DNA of 64,000 bases from Anniella stebbinsi (taxonomy: Eukaryota > Chordata > Lepidosauria > Squamata > Anniellidae): contig JARDYH010000002.1 of the NCBI GenBank assembly GCA_029215795.1, positions 293,229,973 to 293,293,972 on the forward strand, given 5' to 3'. A model generated the notes under the pieces. It was given only the letters and a program-made list of their open reading frames with translations, was not told where the DNA came from and did not search any database. Shown here in pieces: positions 23,182-35,414 of this stretch; positions within the stretch are counted from its first letter, which is position 1, and every line of letters begins with the position of its first letter. The position numbers and the translations under genes are program-made.

Positions 23182-23499
23182 TAGGGTGACCATATGAAAA
23201 GGAGGACAGGGCTCCTGTAACTTTAACAGTGGCAGAGAAGGGGAATTTCAGCCGGCATCATTTGTATGCAATTCATACCTGGTGAAATTCCCTCTTCATT
23301 ACAACAGTTAAAGCTGCAGGGGCCCTGCCCTCTTTTGTATCTGGTCACTCTAGTATAGTGCCCGCAACTTTAATTATTGTGATGAAGAGGGAATTTCACC
23401 AGGTACTAATTGCATACAAATGATGCCGGCTGACATCCCCCTTTCTCTGCAACTGTTAAAGTTACAGGAGCCCTGTCCTCCTTTTCATATGGTCAGCCT
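23182..23499. mobile_element. Second palindromic hAT MITE of the same family
   Basis: It starts TAGGGTGACCATATG and ends CATATGGTCAGCC(T). The 8-mer ACCTTAAC is present on both sides (23174-23181 and 23500-23507). It is about as long as its neighbour and has the same palindromic plan, with a centre near GTCACTCTAGTATAG. Only about 26 bp separate the two insertions. Confidence 0.87.
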
Positions 23500-23507
23500 A
23501 CCTTAAC

Positions 23508-24539
23508 AAAAAGCTTTAAGTCAATAGTCCACCATTTTAATAACACAGAGGTATAAGTAGAAGTTGACAAATGTGTTAAAAAAATCTTCCACAAACCTTT
23601 CAGGCAATAAACATGATAGAAAATAAGTCCTTCCCTGCCTGCTCTTTCTGTCTCTGTTTCTCTGTCTCTCTCTGCACTTCTTGGACTTTACTTTCTTGGT
23701 GTATTTGCTTGTGGGTCCCAAGGGAAGAGATTATGTTTTAAAAGCATGCTCTTCAAAATGTTGACAAGGCAGAAGAAAAGGCAGGAGGTGACCTTGTTAT
23801 GATGCTGTAAATGGGAAGATGGTGGCTGTTCCCTCCCCCCTTTCTTATCTGTCTAAAGGCACTGGAACTGCTTTTAATTTGGAAAGGTGAAATGAATGGC
23901 AGCACGTTTGCCTGGGTGCCAGTGGCTTTACTGTGTTGTCTATTCATGTTAAACATATATGCCTGTCTCTTACACTGGTCTCCCTTGGAGCCTGGGGATG
24001 ACTTTTAAAAATTAACTGAACACAAAAAGGAAGCTGAAAGATACCATTCCCATCTGTAAACAGTAGGCTTGCTAGCATGCAGTGCATTTCTTGCTCTGTC
24101 TGCCTGTACACCCAGAGTGGTTTAGGTTCTGTTTTTGTTTTTCCAGCTATTAAGACAGAGAATGAGGAAGCTGAAAGCCAGAATCTTTTGCTTTCACGTG
24201 AGGAGGTTTCTTTTTACAGTTTCACACAGGGAGCTTACTGTGAGATCTGTTATCAGAGCTGCAACTAATGCTTACATTGCCATTCCATGAGTTATCCAAG
24301 TTTGCACCACTTACAGCCCCTCTCAATGTGTGTGGAGTTATGCAAATAGCGTGGGGATGTGTCCTACTTTATAGAGGACAGTCCTCTATTTGAAGGGCTG
24401 TTCAGTCCAAGCCCAGTTTAAAGATAGAGAACTCTAAAATGGGAGAGTAGAGGCTCTGAATTCACTTGGCAGCAGTTAGCATATGGCCACCAGACTGAGC
24501 AGGCACAACAGGCTATCTGGTAATAGTCTTCCCCATTGT
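23508..24539. other. Spacer, no gene seen
   Basis: No credible coding or named repeat signal. A piece near 24350-24410 (GAGGACAGTCCTCTATTTGAAGGG) is shared with about 49865-49950 and marks a low-copy dispersed repeat of unknown type. Confidence 0.5.
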
Positions 24540-24544
24540 ACATG

Positions 24545-26172
24545 TGTCAGGGTTCCTTCTCTGACCTGGACCCCCTGAGCAACTCCTTGAAGATCTCTTG
24601 CCTCATTAAGAGTCCCACGTTTCTTGTTTTACCTTCCCCTTTCCAGTAACATGGGGTTTAGACATGAGGTGAGTTACACTCCAGACACTTGTGGCTTAAC
24701 ACAACAATTTACTAGAATATTAAAACAAGCAAATTACAATAAAGGTATTTTGTCAATACAAAAGGCATGAAAAGAAAAGAAAAGTTATAAAAGCGCAAGT
24801 TCTTTTGCCCTAAGCTGCACCTAGACTTCTTCAAGCTGCATCTTTCTGCTCCTCCTATATGCTTTGGTCTTCCCTGGCTCTGCCTCTCTGGCTGGCTCTC
24901 TCCCTCTTTTATATCCTTTCCCCCCAAAACAGAAAGTACTGTTCCAACTTTGAAGAAATGAAATTAACTGGAGAAATGACACTTAACCAGGAATGAATAT
25001 TAACCACAGAAATTAAAGTACTCCTCTCAGGAATACCACCTCCCAACAGAAAACCCCAGGCTTCTAAGGCCTGACTTTGGGTGCCTCTACAAGAGTGATT
25101 TAAAGCTCTTTCAAGGCGCATTACAAAATTCACCTCTACAAGAGCGGAGTGCAAATCAGGGGCCCAGGCACATTTTCTCTCTGATTATTCGCATTTTCGA
25201 ATGCGCGTTAATTAGCGAGTTTTAATTTACAGCGGGAGTAAGAGTGCCTTATGTCCATGTAAACAACTTTCTGAGGAGGTGCATTAATGACCAGGGGGTT
25301 GGACTGTGGTCTTGATGTCATGCATAGAACTGCCCCTTTGCTGGGAAAACCTCCCACTTTTTGGTTTAGTTTTATTTCCTCTCTCCTCCTGGCAACTTCC
25401 TTCTTGTTCTCCGTCTCTCTGGATGGAAGCTCCAGGAAGAGGTGACCCAACGTGAACCAAAAATAAAGTTTCTTTGAAGTACCCTGATGAACTATTTTTA
25501 CATGGAGACACGGGGCCAGATGGAGGTGGTTTTACGAGAAGTAAAGGGGGGGTAGGAAGGATGTGCAGATGTGCGCATAATTAGCCATCAGCAGACATAT
25601 CGTCCCCTCGCTTCTTGCTGGGTTGCAGAGCTGAGCTGAGCTGAGTGTGTGTGTGTATGTTTTACAATTGTTGAGCTCACTGGGAAGAGGAGGGGTAAGG
25701 AACGAAGCAGCATCCCCCTGTTTGTTTTGGCGTGTGTGTGTGTGTGTGTGTGTGTGTGAAGCACATTACCATTTACTCCTGAGGAGGTCACGTCAAATAG
25801 CAATCGGGTGAAGGAGCAGAGAAGACAGGTAGCCGAACATGTTAATCAGCTTATTCCTTTCAGGTAACCTAGGAAACCAAAGGCGGGAGATTCTGGTGGG
25901 CGGGGAGAATAAAGGGAGGGAACCGGTTTGGGGAGTTTCTCTGGGACAAAGCGCATTACGTTCAGCAATACTTGCATGTGATTCTCAGCATGTCAACAAT
26001 TTTAAAATGCCTTTCATACAGCCCGTAATGTGCTTCAACGCCTCCCGTGTATAGAGATTAGGCGTAAAAGCGATTGTGAGAAGATGCGCATAATCAGGCA
26101 ACTGGGCATCAAACTGAAATCTTGTAGAGGGGACCTTTATTACCTTGTTGCTTTAAGCATCAAAACTTCACA
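24545..26172 (-). mobile_element. Solo LTR, interrupted by a DNA element
   Basis: On the plus strand the LTR begins TGTCAGGGTTCC and ends AACTTCACA, so it has TG...CA ends in either orientation. It is flanked by identical 5-bp copies ACATG at 24540-24544 and 26173-26177. It aligns along its length to the LTR at 42438-43017. A TATA-like ATATAAAAG on the minus strand (about 24906-24916) suggests transcription leftward. The LTR is split at about 25078 by a 1.05-kb insertion. No internal retroviral or Gypsy gene is present, so this is a solo LTR left by recombination. Gypsy or endogenous-retrovirus origin cannot be decided from the LTR alone. Confidence 0.85.
25079..26131. mobile_element. DNA element inserted in the LTR
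   Basis: It begins GGGTGCCTCTACAAG and ends CTTGTAGAGGGG, an inverted pair. It splits the LTR exactly where the other copy is continuous, and GACTTT/GACCTTT on the two sides may be the target duplication. The interior has a GT microsatellite at 25731-25758 and no transposase. The superfamily is not clear. Confidence 0.7.
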
Positions 26173-26260
26173 ACATGAGATGTATTATATTGCGATTTAA
26201 ATTGTAGTAATTATTTCTAAGTTTAGAAATCTATGCATACAACTATACATATAAACTAGT

Positions 26261-26420
26261 CAGCTTGGCATAGTGGTTAGAGCATTGGACTGGACTCAAG
26301 AGATCCAGGTTCTAGTTTCCACTCAGCCATAAAGCTCATTGGTTGACTAATTAGTTGAAAGAGAATCAATGTCCCTGTTGTAAGGATACTCTAAGAGCCA
26401 CTCCTCTTAGTTGTATGTAT
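26261..26420 (+). mobile_element. tRNA-derived SINE, MIR-like
   Basis: CAGCTTGGCATAGTGGTTAG and GAGCATTGGACT form the tRNA-like A-box region, with GATCCAGGTTCTAGTTTCC as the B box. CACTCAGCCATAAAGCTCAT follows, which is typical of the MIR-like SINE common in reptiles. The 3' part is diverged and its end is approximate. Confidence 0.75.
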
Positions 26421-27176
26421 ACTCCTTTGTAGAATAATATTTGATGTATTGTAAATCCATACCAATTGCAATTCTTCATTATTGTAAGTGCATACTGCCA
26501 CTTAGCAGTGAAATAAATGGTGACATGGGCATATAGAATATGAAAAGCCTACCCTTTTGTAGCTTTTCTTTATCATAAATGAGAACATCCAGGTGTAGGA
26601 AACCTGAAATCTGAAAAATGAGGCTTAATGTATAGGTTCTAATAATATCTCAGCATTCAGCCCTCCATTCCAAATATATTTGCCTCTGTTGCATAGTAGG
26701 TGCCTTTAAGAGGGCATCCTAAAGGGATAGAAGTGCCAGTCTGAATCTAGGCATGAACATCCATTCAACTCTGGATATTTTTGACCCAGGAACCATGCTT
26801 TGGTTTATTCTAGTAACCAATGAAACTGTTTTACAGCTGGCCAAGATCTGATTTATTGTGACAAGCCCATTATAGCACATTTATAGAGCCTGATCGGGAG
26901 CAGAATTTTTTTTAAAGGATAGATAATTGCACATGGCAGGTATCATCTTGCAACTGTGTAGTGCAACTGGACGGTGAAATTTCATAACTAGCATAATCAA
27001 ATGTGCCATAATGACCTTCAGGGGGAACGAATTTCTAAACCTGGTATAAAATCATATAGACATCCAGGATTCTAGAGATAACAAGATATCTCCTGCAATA
27101 TTTTCCTAATAGCTAGACACTATGGATCAATTCTATCACCCATGTGATAGAATTGATCTATCAAACAGGCAATATT

Positions 27177-27780
27177 TAAATTACTGCAGTGAACTCCATG
27201 TGGGGTTACCCTTGGGCTTGGTCTGAAAGCTACAGCTGGTGCAGAATGTGGTGGCCCAGATGCTGAGTGGGGCACTTGGCAGCACACATGTTACACCAGT
27301 GTTAAAGCAAAACAGTATTAGCTACTGAGCCCAATTCAAGGTTTTGTTGTTGACATTTAAAGCCTTGCATAACCTGGGGATGAGGTTACCTGAGGAATTG
27401 CCTTCCTGATCATAGAGACCCGTTTGATCACTAATGTAATTGGAATAGACCTTGCTACCAGGACTGCGACCTTCAGATTCCCACCTTCATGGTGGAATGC
27501 CCTCCTGCCCCCCTGCCTCCAGGAGGTGCCAACACTGATGTGCACACAGTGCCTGTTAAAACTTTTATCTCTTCACTCAGGCCTTTTCTAGTAGTTAGTG
27601 AGGATTGTGCTGTCCACTTTTTGAATGGCGGACTTTTGGATTTTTGTGTTTGAGTTTTGTTTAAATGTTGAGAATTTCTATATCTTGATGGAATGCTTTG
27701 TATTTTGATGTATATCTCGGGTTCTCATTTTTGTATTGTAAACTGATTTGAGATTTATTTATTTATTTCATGGATAACAA
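27177..27780 (+). mobile_element. L2-type LINE 3' fragment
   Basis: The start translates in pieces to a GLPLGL.KLQLVQN-like L2 C-terminus, followed by the TTTAAAGCCTTGCATAACCTG segment seen at the end of L2 ORF2. The 3' UTR ends in ATTTATTTATTTCAT. It is full of stops and frameshifts. Confidence 0.8.
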
Positions 27781-28139
27781 CAGTTAATGGATAACAACAT
27801 GGATAACTGAGATTGGGACAGGCCCTGCAAAGACCAGGGGTTTCATTGTACAATCACCCTGCTTAAGTCATAGAATTTTATGAGGGGTCCAGAGAACACC
27901 ATTTTATGAGGGGTCCAGACAACAACATCTTCCACTTTTAGGTTAAGGTGGAAAGGGCAACAGAATAGCTGCACAATGATCATTAGCCCTCCATTTGGAA
28001 GCACCCCCAAATGTCCAGGAACACATACATGGGAGTATGGACAGCATGATTAAGATGATTTTCTGAAGAATAAAAAAAAATCTGTGTTATTTATTAATAG
28101 CAAACTTAGCTTAATTAAATGTCCTCATGTCACTTGAAC

Positions 28140-28760
28140 CAAGAGAACTGGTGTTGATGGGTTACCTGTAAAACAGCTAACCAGCTAAAATGTAAAAACC
28201 TTTAAAAAGCTACTGGTTTTGATTAGAAAACATTTAGTATTACGTTGTGTTTTGAAGATCTCCAGCATTTAGCAATTGTCGTTGAGAGGATACTAGACTG
28301 GATCATTCATTGGTCTGACCTAGTAAGACTGCTCTTGTACATAACACATTACCCGTAATCAAAGTGATTATGCTTTACAATTATGCAGCAGAAGTGTCGT
28401 TAAAAATTACAACATTAAATAAACTTTCATTAGAACTTCAGATGGCTGGCAAATCACTTCAAAAAATAGCAGGTTAAATGAAATTGCTTAATTCCAAAAT
28501 ACATCAGTTCCCTTGAGATATTTGACCTGAATTGCCGGAATCAAATGAGCAATTACTTTTCTCGATATTATTCTGTCTGATTAATATTCCCCAGCCATAT
28601 TGCTTGGAATCTTTAAATCGTTTTTAATTACACAAAAAACCCAAGTTGGTGCTGAACATTAAGGGTCTCCAGCTATGTGGTTAAATGAGGTTTTATAAGA
28701 GTATTGATTCATGTTATGTAAAATTAAAATAGCAGAGAATATTAAAAAAACATGGGAGGA
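28140..28760. other. AT-rich single-copy DNA, possible conserved noncoding element
   Basis: I find no repeat here. The stretch around 28400-28640 is AT-rich but not simple sequence, with several homeodomain-type TAATTA/ATTA cores and a GAATTGCCGGAATCAAATGA block. This is the usual look of vertebrate enhancers. It is inference only; cross-species alignment would decide it. Confidence 0.3.
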
Positions 28761-29011
28761 AAGAGGAACAAATGTTTGTATGTGTGTGTGGTTGTCTGTA
28801 AAAAAAAGGGGGGGACAATAAATTCCTTATATTAGAATAAAGGATTTAAAGTTCTAGTGCTTGCTTTATTTCAGCTAACCATACTGGCCCAAAACTTCCC
28901 AGAGATCTCCATTTCTATGTCTGGGTAAACTCCTCCTGACTCACATGTTTGCTATGCAAAATTCACAAATACATAATGCTTTTCAAACACAAAGAAAGTA
29001 ATGATAGTATG

Positions 29012-29745
29012 AAGAACATAAGAACATAAGAAGTGCCATGCTGGATCAGACAGAGAGTCCATCTAGTCCAGCACTCTTTGCACACAGAGGCCAACCAGCT
29101 GTCGACCAGCACCTTCCCACCCATGTTCCCCAGCAACTGGTGCATATAGGCTTACTGCCTTGGATACTGGAGGTAGCACATAACCATCAGGGCTAGTAGC
29201 CATTGATTGCCTTCTCCTCCAGGAATTTATCCAAACCCTTTTTAAAGCCATCCAAATTGGTGGCCATCACCACATCTTGTGGTAGTAAATTCCATAATTT
29301 AACTATGTGCTGGGTGAAGAAGTACTTCCTTTTATTTGTCCTGAATCTCCCACCAGCTTCATGGGATGACCCTGAGTTCTAGTATTTTGAGAGAGGGAGA
29401 AAAATGCCTCCCTATCCATATTCTCCACACCATGCATATTTTTGTACAACTCTACAATGTCTCCCCTTAGTCTCCTTTTTTCCCAAGCTGAACAATCCCA
29501 GCTGTTGTAACCTTCCCTCAAAGGGGAGATGCTCCAGCCCCTTAATGATTTTAGTTGCCCTTTTCTGCCCCTTTTCCAGCTCTACAATATCTTTTTTAAG
29601 GTGTGGAGACCAGAACTGTACACAGTATTTCAAGTGTAGTTGCATAATACATTTGTATAAAGGCAGTATGATACTAGCACTTTTATTCTCAATTCCTTTT
29701 CTTATAATGCCTAACATGGAGTGACTCCTTGTCAAAAACAAGCAA
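29012..29745 (-). mobile_element. CR1 LINE 3' fragment
   Basis: The element runs right to left. Near 29740-29412 its translation includes LKYCVQFWSPHLKKD and KRATKIIKGLEHLPFEGRL, signature text of the CR1 reverse-transcriptase C-terminus. It continues through the RRLRGDIVELYKN segment (about 29470) in another frame, so frameshifts are present. The 3' end at 29012 carries the AAGAACATAAGAACATAAGA direct repeat, which is the CR1 3' tail read on the opposite strand. Confidence 0.88.
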
Positions 29746-30009
29746 TGGTATCCCAAGGAAATTCACAGAAGCTTTCTTCCAGAGTAGAGGTGCACAGCTA
29801 AAATATACTCTATACTCAGAGGGGATCCTCAGAGTTTGTGGCTGGTTGTAGTCCAAGGCTTCTTCTCCATGTTGCGCTTTACAATTAGGTTTTGCTGAAA
29901 TAAGGGTAAATACATATGGGGGTTTTGAAAGGGTTTTGAAGCATGCTTTTTATGCACATTCAAGCCAAGTGACATCCCATGTAGACTACAATAATGTGCT
30001 CTATATGGA

Positions 30010-30262
30010 TCTGTCTTTGAAAAGTGTTTGGAAATTTCAGGTAGCCCAGAATGCTACAGCCACAGTATAGACTGGGGCTGGTTACAGGGAGGGTGTGACT
30101 CTCTTCCTACATCAGCTACTGGTCTGTTCCTAGGCACAATTCAAAGTGCTGGTTATGACCTATAAAGCCGTATATGGCTTGGGACTGGGATACCTGAAAA
30201 ACTGCACTCCCCCATATCAGTCTGCCCGGTTCATAAGATCTTCAGAAGAGGTCCTTCACTTG
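30010..30262 (+). mobile_element. L2-type LINE fragment
   Basis: GGAAATTTCAGGTAGCCCAG and GACCTATAAAGCCGTATATG match the L2 ORF2 C-terminal region. Translation gives fragments like AQFKVLVMTYKAVYGLGLGYL. It stops abruptly near 30262, where another sequence (TTCTACACCAGCCGTTTATT) begins. Confidence 0.75.
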
Positions 30263-31060
30263 GGGGTTTTCTACACCAGCCGTTTATTACAGGATTGAAT
30301 CGAAGTCGTCACTTACGGGCCACATGACATTCACCTGCTCCCGCGGTGATCTCAGGTCCACCTCTCAGTTATTCAGGAATATTGCTGACTGCTTTTGTCA
30401 TGGTATTTTTGGCTCTCTTGATACACTCTTGAAGTCCACAGCTGGTGTGCCACCCTTCGTGAAGCTGTTGTTGTTCGGAGTGAGTTCCTGGGTCAGCGAA
30501 CAGCCAATCCGCTGTTAGAGGCTTGTCCAGCCATTTTGGAGGTGTGTGGAGTGGATGTGCCTGCCATTGTCACCACATGTTTTGGAAGTGTATTGCTGTG
30601 ATTTGGTGCTAAGAGTAGGTAATTTTTTTTAACACAAACATATCTCTGCACAGTATTGCATATTCGATGGACTGCCTATCCACCTAATGTGTAGCTGTAC
30701 ATTTGTGTTCATGCACATCTCTGATGAGTCATAAAAAGCCCAGTAACCACATCATCTGCATAGCCCTGCCCACTTCTCCCGATCCACATGAGGAAGCGCG
30801 ATCATGGGGCACACGTCCTCCCGCAACAACACTCCTGTCATTGCGGGAAACTTCACTCACGTGTGCCCTATGAGTGCTAATCGTGGAAGCAGGAAAAGTC
30901 TTAGCTAACGAGGGAGAGACTTACTCAGTCTTATTCAGAACTCCAACATAATATGTAATTCTATTTTCTAGCACATTTTCTGCAGAATTTCTAATATCAC
31001 ATGATATTCAGACATGGGAATAGCATGAACTTTAGTCCTGCCCAAAGGTATATTATATTC
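30263..31060. other. Unassigned, possible DNA-transposon remnant
   Basis: The sequence begins abruptly within an L2 copy and has CpG-containing words (CCCGCAACAACACTCCTGTC) unlike the AT-rich flanks. A CATGCACATCTCTGATGA end-like motif lies near 30711. I see no matching partner end. Confidence 0.35.
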
Positions 31061-31063
31061 TTA

Positions 31064-31152
31064 ACAGTGTGATCCTAGACACGTCTACTCAAAAGTAAGC
31101 CTCATTGAGTTCAATGGGACATACACCCAGGTAGGTGTGTATAGGACTGCAG
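31064..31152. mobile_element. Short reptile MITE (TCAATGGGACATA family)
   Basis: GTGTGATCCTAGACACGTCT at one end and GTGTATAGGACTGCAGC at the other flank AGTAAGCCTCATTGAGTTCA. Related copies lie at about 61170-61265 in the opposite sense and, more diverged, at 38040-38215. Confidence 0.6.
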
Positions 31153-31224
31153 CTTAAGAGAATGACAGAATGGATATGTATGTCAATGTGTACGTTGATG
31201 GTGATTTTTTTTATATAAATAATA

Positions 31225-31655
31225 CAACCATTTCAGTTTAGAGCTGGGTGAATGAGTGATGTTCGAGATCACCTGGATTCTCTGATCAATCAGCTCACTG
31301 CTCATCTCATGCCCGATTCCCATTCCCATTTGTGATTTCTGCTCACAGGGTGCAAATTGAAAAAGTGAACATGAAATTTGTGCAACTTCCCCCTGTACAT
31401 TTCTGCAAATTTCCTAATTTTACGTAAATTTCCTAAATTTGCTTGATAGACTAAAATGGAACTGATTCAGTCCATGGGGTAAATTTGCTCAAATTAAGAA
31501 ATATATGTAAATTTAAGAAATGTGCACAAATTGAACACGAACACATGTTTGGCAATTCATGAACATTTTGATGGACATGTGCTCATGCTTGAGGTCACGA
31601 ACAGAGCATGCTCGCATATTTTATAAGCAAAATTGGAATTCTTATACATCCCTAC
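31225..31655. mobile_element. Degraded hAT-like remnant
   Basis: The right side ends in TTATACATCCCTAC, like the CATCCCTA ends elsewhere, and the interior is made of short AAATTTCCTAAATTTGC-type repeats. The left end (near TTTAGAGCTGGGTGAATG) is unsure. Confidence 0.4.
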
Positions 31656-32413
31656 TTCAGTTTGCATTTGTGCACTGCACAGATGGCAGCTTCATTTCTC
31701 TCTCTCTTTTTTGTGGTGGTGATGGTAGTAGTGACAGTGAAAACTCGCTAATTGCAGTGAATGAGCTGTGGCAAAAGCAAAGAGAAGCAAAATAGCAGCA
31801 AAAAAACGAATTCAGATTTTGTTCTATTTACTCAGCTTAGTGTACCACTGTGATATTATAAAAGGTCTGGCAAAGTATCTAATCAACTTTCATCCCTGAA
31901 ATAAGCCAAGTTTTTAGACTGATGAGTTGGTGGGAGAAGCATCAGGAGAAAGATGCTCTGAACAGTAGAGCATATGGCATTTTGATTGACTCTGGCTATC
32001 ACTGTAGTTCAATCCATCCAGGCTAACATGGTTCCTACCTGTCTAATGTGGATGGTGCGACTGACAGCTTGAGTGATCTGGCAGGAGTCCTGAGAGTCTG
32101 TCCTTTTACTGCCATGCAATCTGTCTCTTTACCTACAAGTTGGCTATACTGGAAATGTGAATTAAGAGACTGATATTTTCTTCCAAAGAAATACAGACAT
32201 CACAGAAAAATCGCCAGAGGAAGGCAATTACCTTCTGCCTGGAAATTGGGAGGAACAGCCAAGTTCCAGCAAAGTTCAACCTGCCACAGGCTTGGATGGG
32301 AACTAGTTTTCAACCTGAAATTACAGAAAGACAGAAGTGAGATGATCCAGTCTGTCATATCTTCAGGAGTGCCAAGGTGCTCTTGAGTGTATAGAATAGA
32401 GTAGAGGCAAAAG

Positions 32414-32455
32414 TATCTATCTATCATCTATCTATCTATCATCTATCTATCTATC

Positions 32456-32495
<40 letters not shown>
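32414..32495 (+). repeat. TATC microsatellite
   Basis: CTAT units with some ATCATC interruptions run for about 80 bp. The DNA after it (to about 32640) is A-rich and may be a LINE 3' tail. Confidence 0.9.
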
Positions 32496-32496
<1 letters not shown>

Positions 32497-32639
32497 ATTT
32501 TTAATATTCCCAATAACAAAACTAAATAATAAAATGCAATATTAAACTATAAAGTTAAGCAAATAAAATATGATTCAAAGCAACAAACACCACAGGAATA
32601 AACATAAAATATATAAAGACAGCCATAACATCTTTTTTT

Positions 32640-35305
32640 AAAAAACAACAAAATCTTGTATGACTGAGAGACATAAAAGACACATAGAATTCCTTCACAG
32701 GCACTCCAGGCCTTATATCTCATAATTTATTTTCTAAATATCTCCTAACAAGCTACCCACAGTCCCTTTAGTTTTATAACACAAATTGAACCCGATTCTT
32801 AGATTTACCCCAAGGGCTTTGGGTCACCTACTTTGAATAATAGTATTACCTGCAGGTAACACTATTGCTACTACCAAAAATTTGGTTTCCCATGTTTGCT
32901 TGGGAACGTGTGGTTGAGCCAGGGAAAAGGACAACCTCCCTTGGCACATTCATATCCTATGGGCGCCTCTTCATCCTATTACTGTTCACTTCAATGTATT
33001 GATCAGGATCCATCCTGAAAATTATTGAGAGGTTTATGTGGCTGTAAGTTGTGCTGGCACTGAATTTCATAATCAGTCAGCCCACTGGACAAAACTTGTC
33101 AAATCATAATATTCATCTTTGTAGAGAGCCTGGATCGATGTCTTATGAATTTGCTATTAAGCTTGAAATTGATTGCAAGCTTCAGAGCACGCACAGTAAA
33201 GTTGTATACAGACTCCCCTCACCTAAATTTTCAATCATCCTACCACCTACACCTCCTTACCCCCACATTTACTTTGAAGCAGTCTCATTAGCTGCTTCCC
33301 TTAGTGTCTTTGCCACCATCTTTGCAGCTCTGGTTCCAAGGAGGAGGAGGGCTCTGCAGGTCTATCTTCATGCTGGTGATCAATGATGGCAAATAAACAT
33401 CACATGGCATCATCCTGTGAAAACAACCAGTGAGAAAGGGGGCACATAATGTGGTGATACATGTCTTCATGCCATACTACACAACTTCGAACTACAGCTC
33501 CCAAGACATACCTTGATATTATGCAGGTGCAAAAATTCATGGAACAAGATTTCATATTAAAGGAGAACTCTTGCCCGAGCTCACATGGATGAATTTGTTT
33601 CTTTCTGAGTAAATAATAAATTCACTAGGGGTAAATTCACCCATCACTACTCATAAGTCATTTTGGTGAACTCTGGTATTAGTCATGGGGCCTCGCAAAG
33701 TGAGGGAGTGGCAGTTTCTCACCCAGTGATCCAGTTAAAAAGCAGACCTGGTTTTAGATGGCAATGATCTGCAATCCTTCTACAGATCTTCTATCTGCAA
33801 CAAATCCAAAAATGGAGTAGAGATAGCTTAGCTATCTGTGTAATTCTCATCTCCTTGACCATCAACACTGGCATCCAAGAGTCCCAAGTTGAGTCAACTG
33901 GAAGCTACTTTTGTTCATGTTTGGCATCGTATATTCAAGCTTAGCCTATCCATCGAAATACTTGAGGTAAAAGCTTTGGAAAATTTATATAGAGGCATGA
34001 ATGTGTAACTAATCAAACTAAAATTGACAGTGTGCCAGTATCCTCTCATTAGTCTTCCAGTTTTTCAATCAACTCTTGAGTCAGTGCCAAATACCCGACT
34101 TCTCTGCTGCTACTTGGCTATGATATTACCGCCCCACCACAGAAGAGCTAGCTCTATCGGCCCTGCAATTGGAGCATACATAATTAATAAAATCATTTAT
34201 TTTTTTCTGTTCTGAAAAGGGAGTAAGTCCATCCCCAAGGAACATTGGATGGATTATTGCTACTGTATTCTACCACAAATATCAAATTGTCAATACATTT
34301 CAAACCCTATAATTTCATGTAAAGTGTAATGGCTCCATGAAACATGATAGCTTCCATCTCTTTGCCTGAAGCATCCACACCTTCCGGTTTCACTAATGTA
34401 ATTCACTTTATTTATTTTAGGGGGAGGGTGGCTTGTATGGGCAGTGAAAATAAATGAGCAAGAAGCAGGTAAGCAGGAATTTCTATTCTCCTATTTCCAC
34501 TTGTTCTTATAAGTCTGAGCTCTCATGCAACACTGAGCAAGACTCTCAGTGTGATGGCTGCATTCAGATTGGAGATAATATTGGAAAGTTGTGAGTTGAT
34601 CCTCCCTTATCTGGAGCCCAGGTTGAGTGAAGGTGACTTTGATTTGTGACTAGCGTGCATTTCTATGAGTTATCAGTTGCTTTCAGCTTCGTATCTGGTG
34701 GGGGAGTGGAGAAAAGAAATGAGAACAGGCCAATTGAATGTCACTTCAGAGTAAATATTAAACAGAGATATGCTATAACCTGATACTGTCTCCTTTCTGT
34801 GTTTTTTTCTGTTGGCAACTCCCCAACAGAAGTAGTTCACCAGAAGAATATCACTGTGACTTTGCCTAAAACCCACAGGTGCCAAAGCCTGCAACGTCAC
34901 ACCCCCTACACAGTAAAGTCAGAACAAGAGGAGGCATCACAGCCCATTCCCATTTCAGAACATGTGTGATTATTGCTCTGAAATACTTGTATTTTTGACC
35001 GTCTCACTGATTTTATATCCTGAGAACTAATGCTATACAGACACATATGTAACCAAGGAATTTAATATCTGGCATATTGGTCTAAAGAGGATATAATATT
35101 TTTCTCTTGGGATATGAGAATTCCCAGATTCAAATTCCAGAGACGTCCCTTCCAAGGGCAAGAGAACTTTGTACCTTTGACACAAGGGTGTTGAACCTCT
35201 GTCAGGCCAAGGGCCAAATTCAATTTCAGAGAAATTCTCAGGGGCCACATTCCAGTGGGGAGTAGGGCTATTGGCAAAAGGGGATGTGGACAAACATACT
35301 AGAAG
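32640..35305. other. Spacer, no gene seen
   Basis: No open frame with a recognisable domain and no repeat family I can name with confidence. A palindrome-type remnant GAACTACAGCTCCCAAGA sits near 33490. Confidence 0.5.
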
Positions 35306-35414
35306 TAGCGTTGTGCAAGTCTCGGGCCTCAGATTCGGAAATCCAAATCATGGAGGCCATTTTCTGCTGGATCTACCATTTTGTGATGGATCTGTCATTT
35401 CTTGTACAGCCCTA
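35306..35414. mobile_element. 109-bp hAT-like MITE
   Basis: The left end TAGCGTTGTGCAAG and right end CTTGTACAGCCCTA are inverted with two mismatches. The length and the TGTGCA/GTACA core match other elements in the window. Flanking 8-mers do not match. Confidence 0.5.

Noticed and set aside
35306..35414. Confident hAT insertion call
   Set aside because: The inverted ends are good but the flanking 8-mers do not match, so only a moderate confidence was given.
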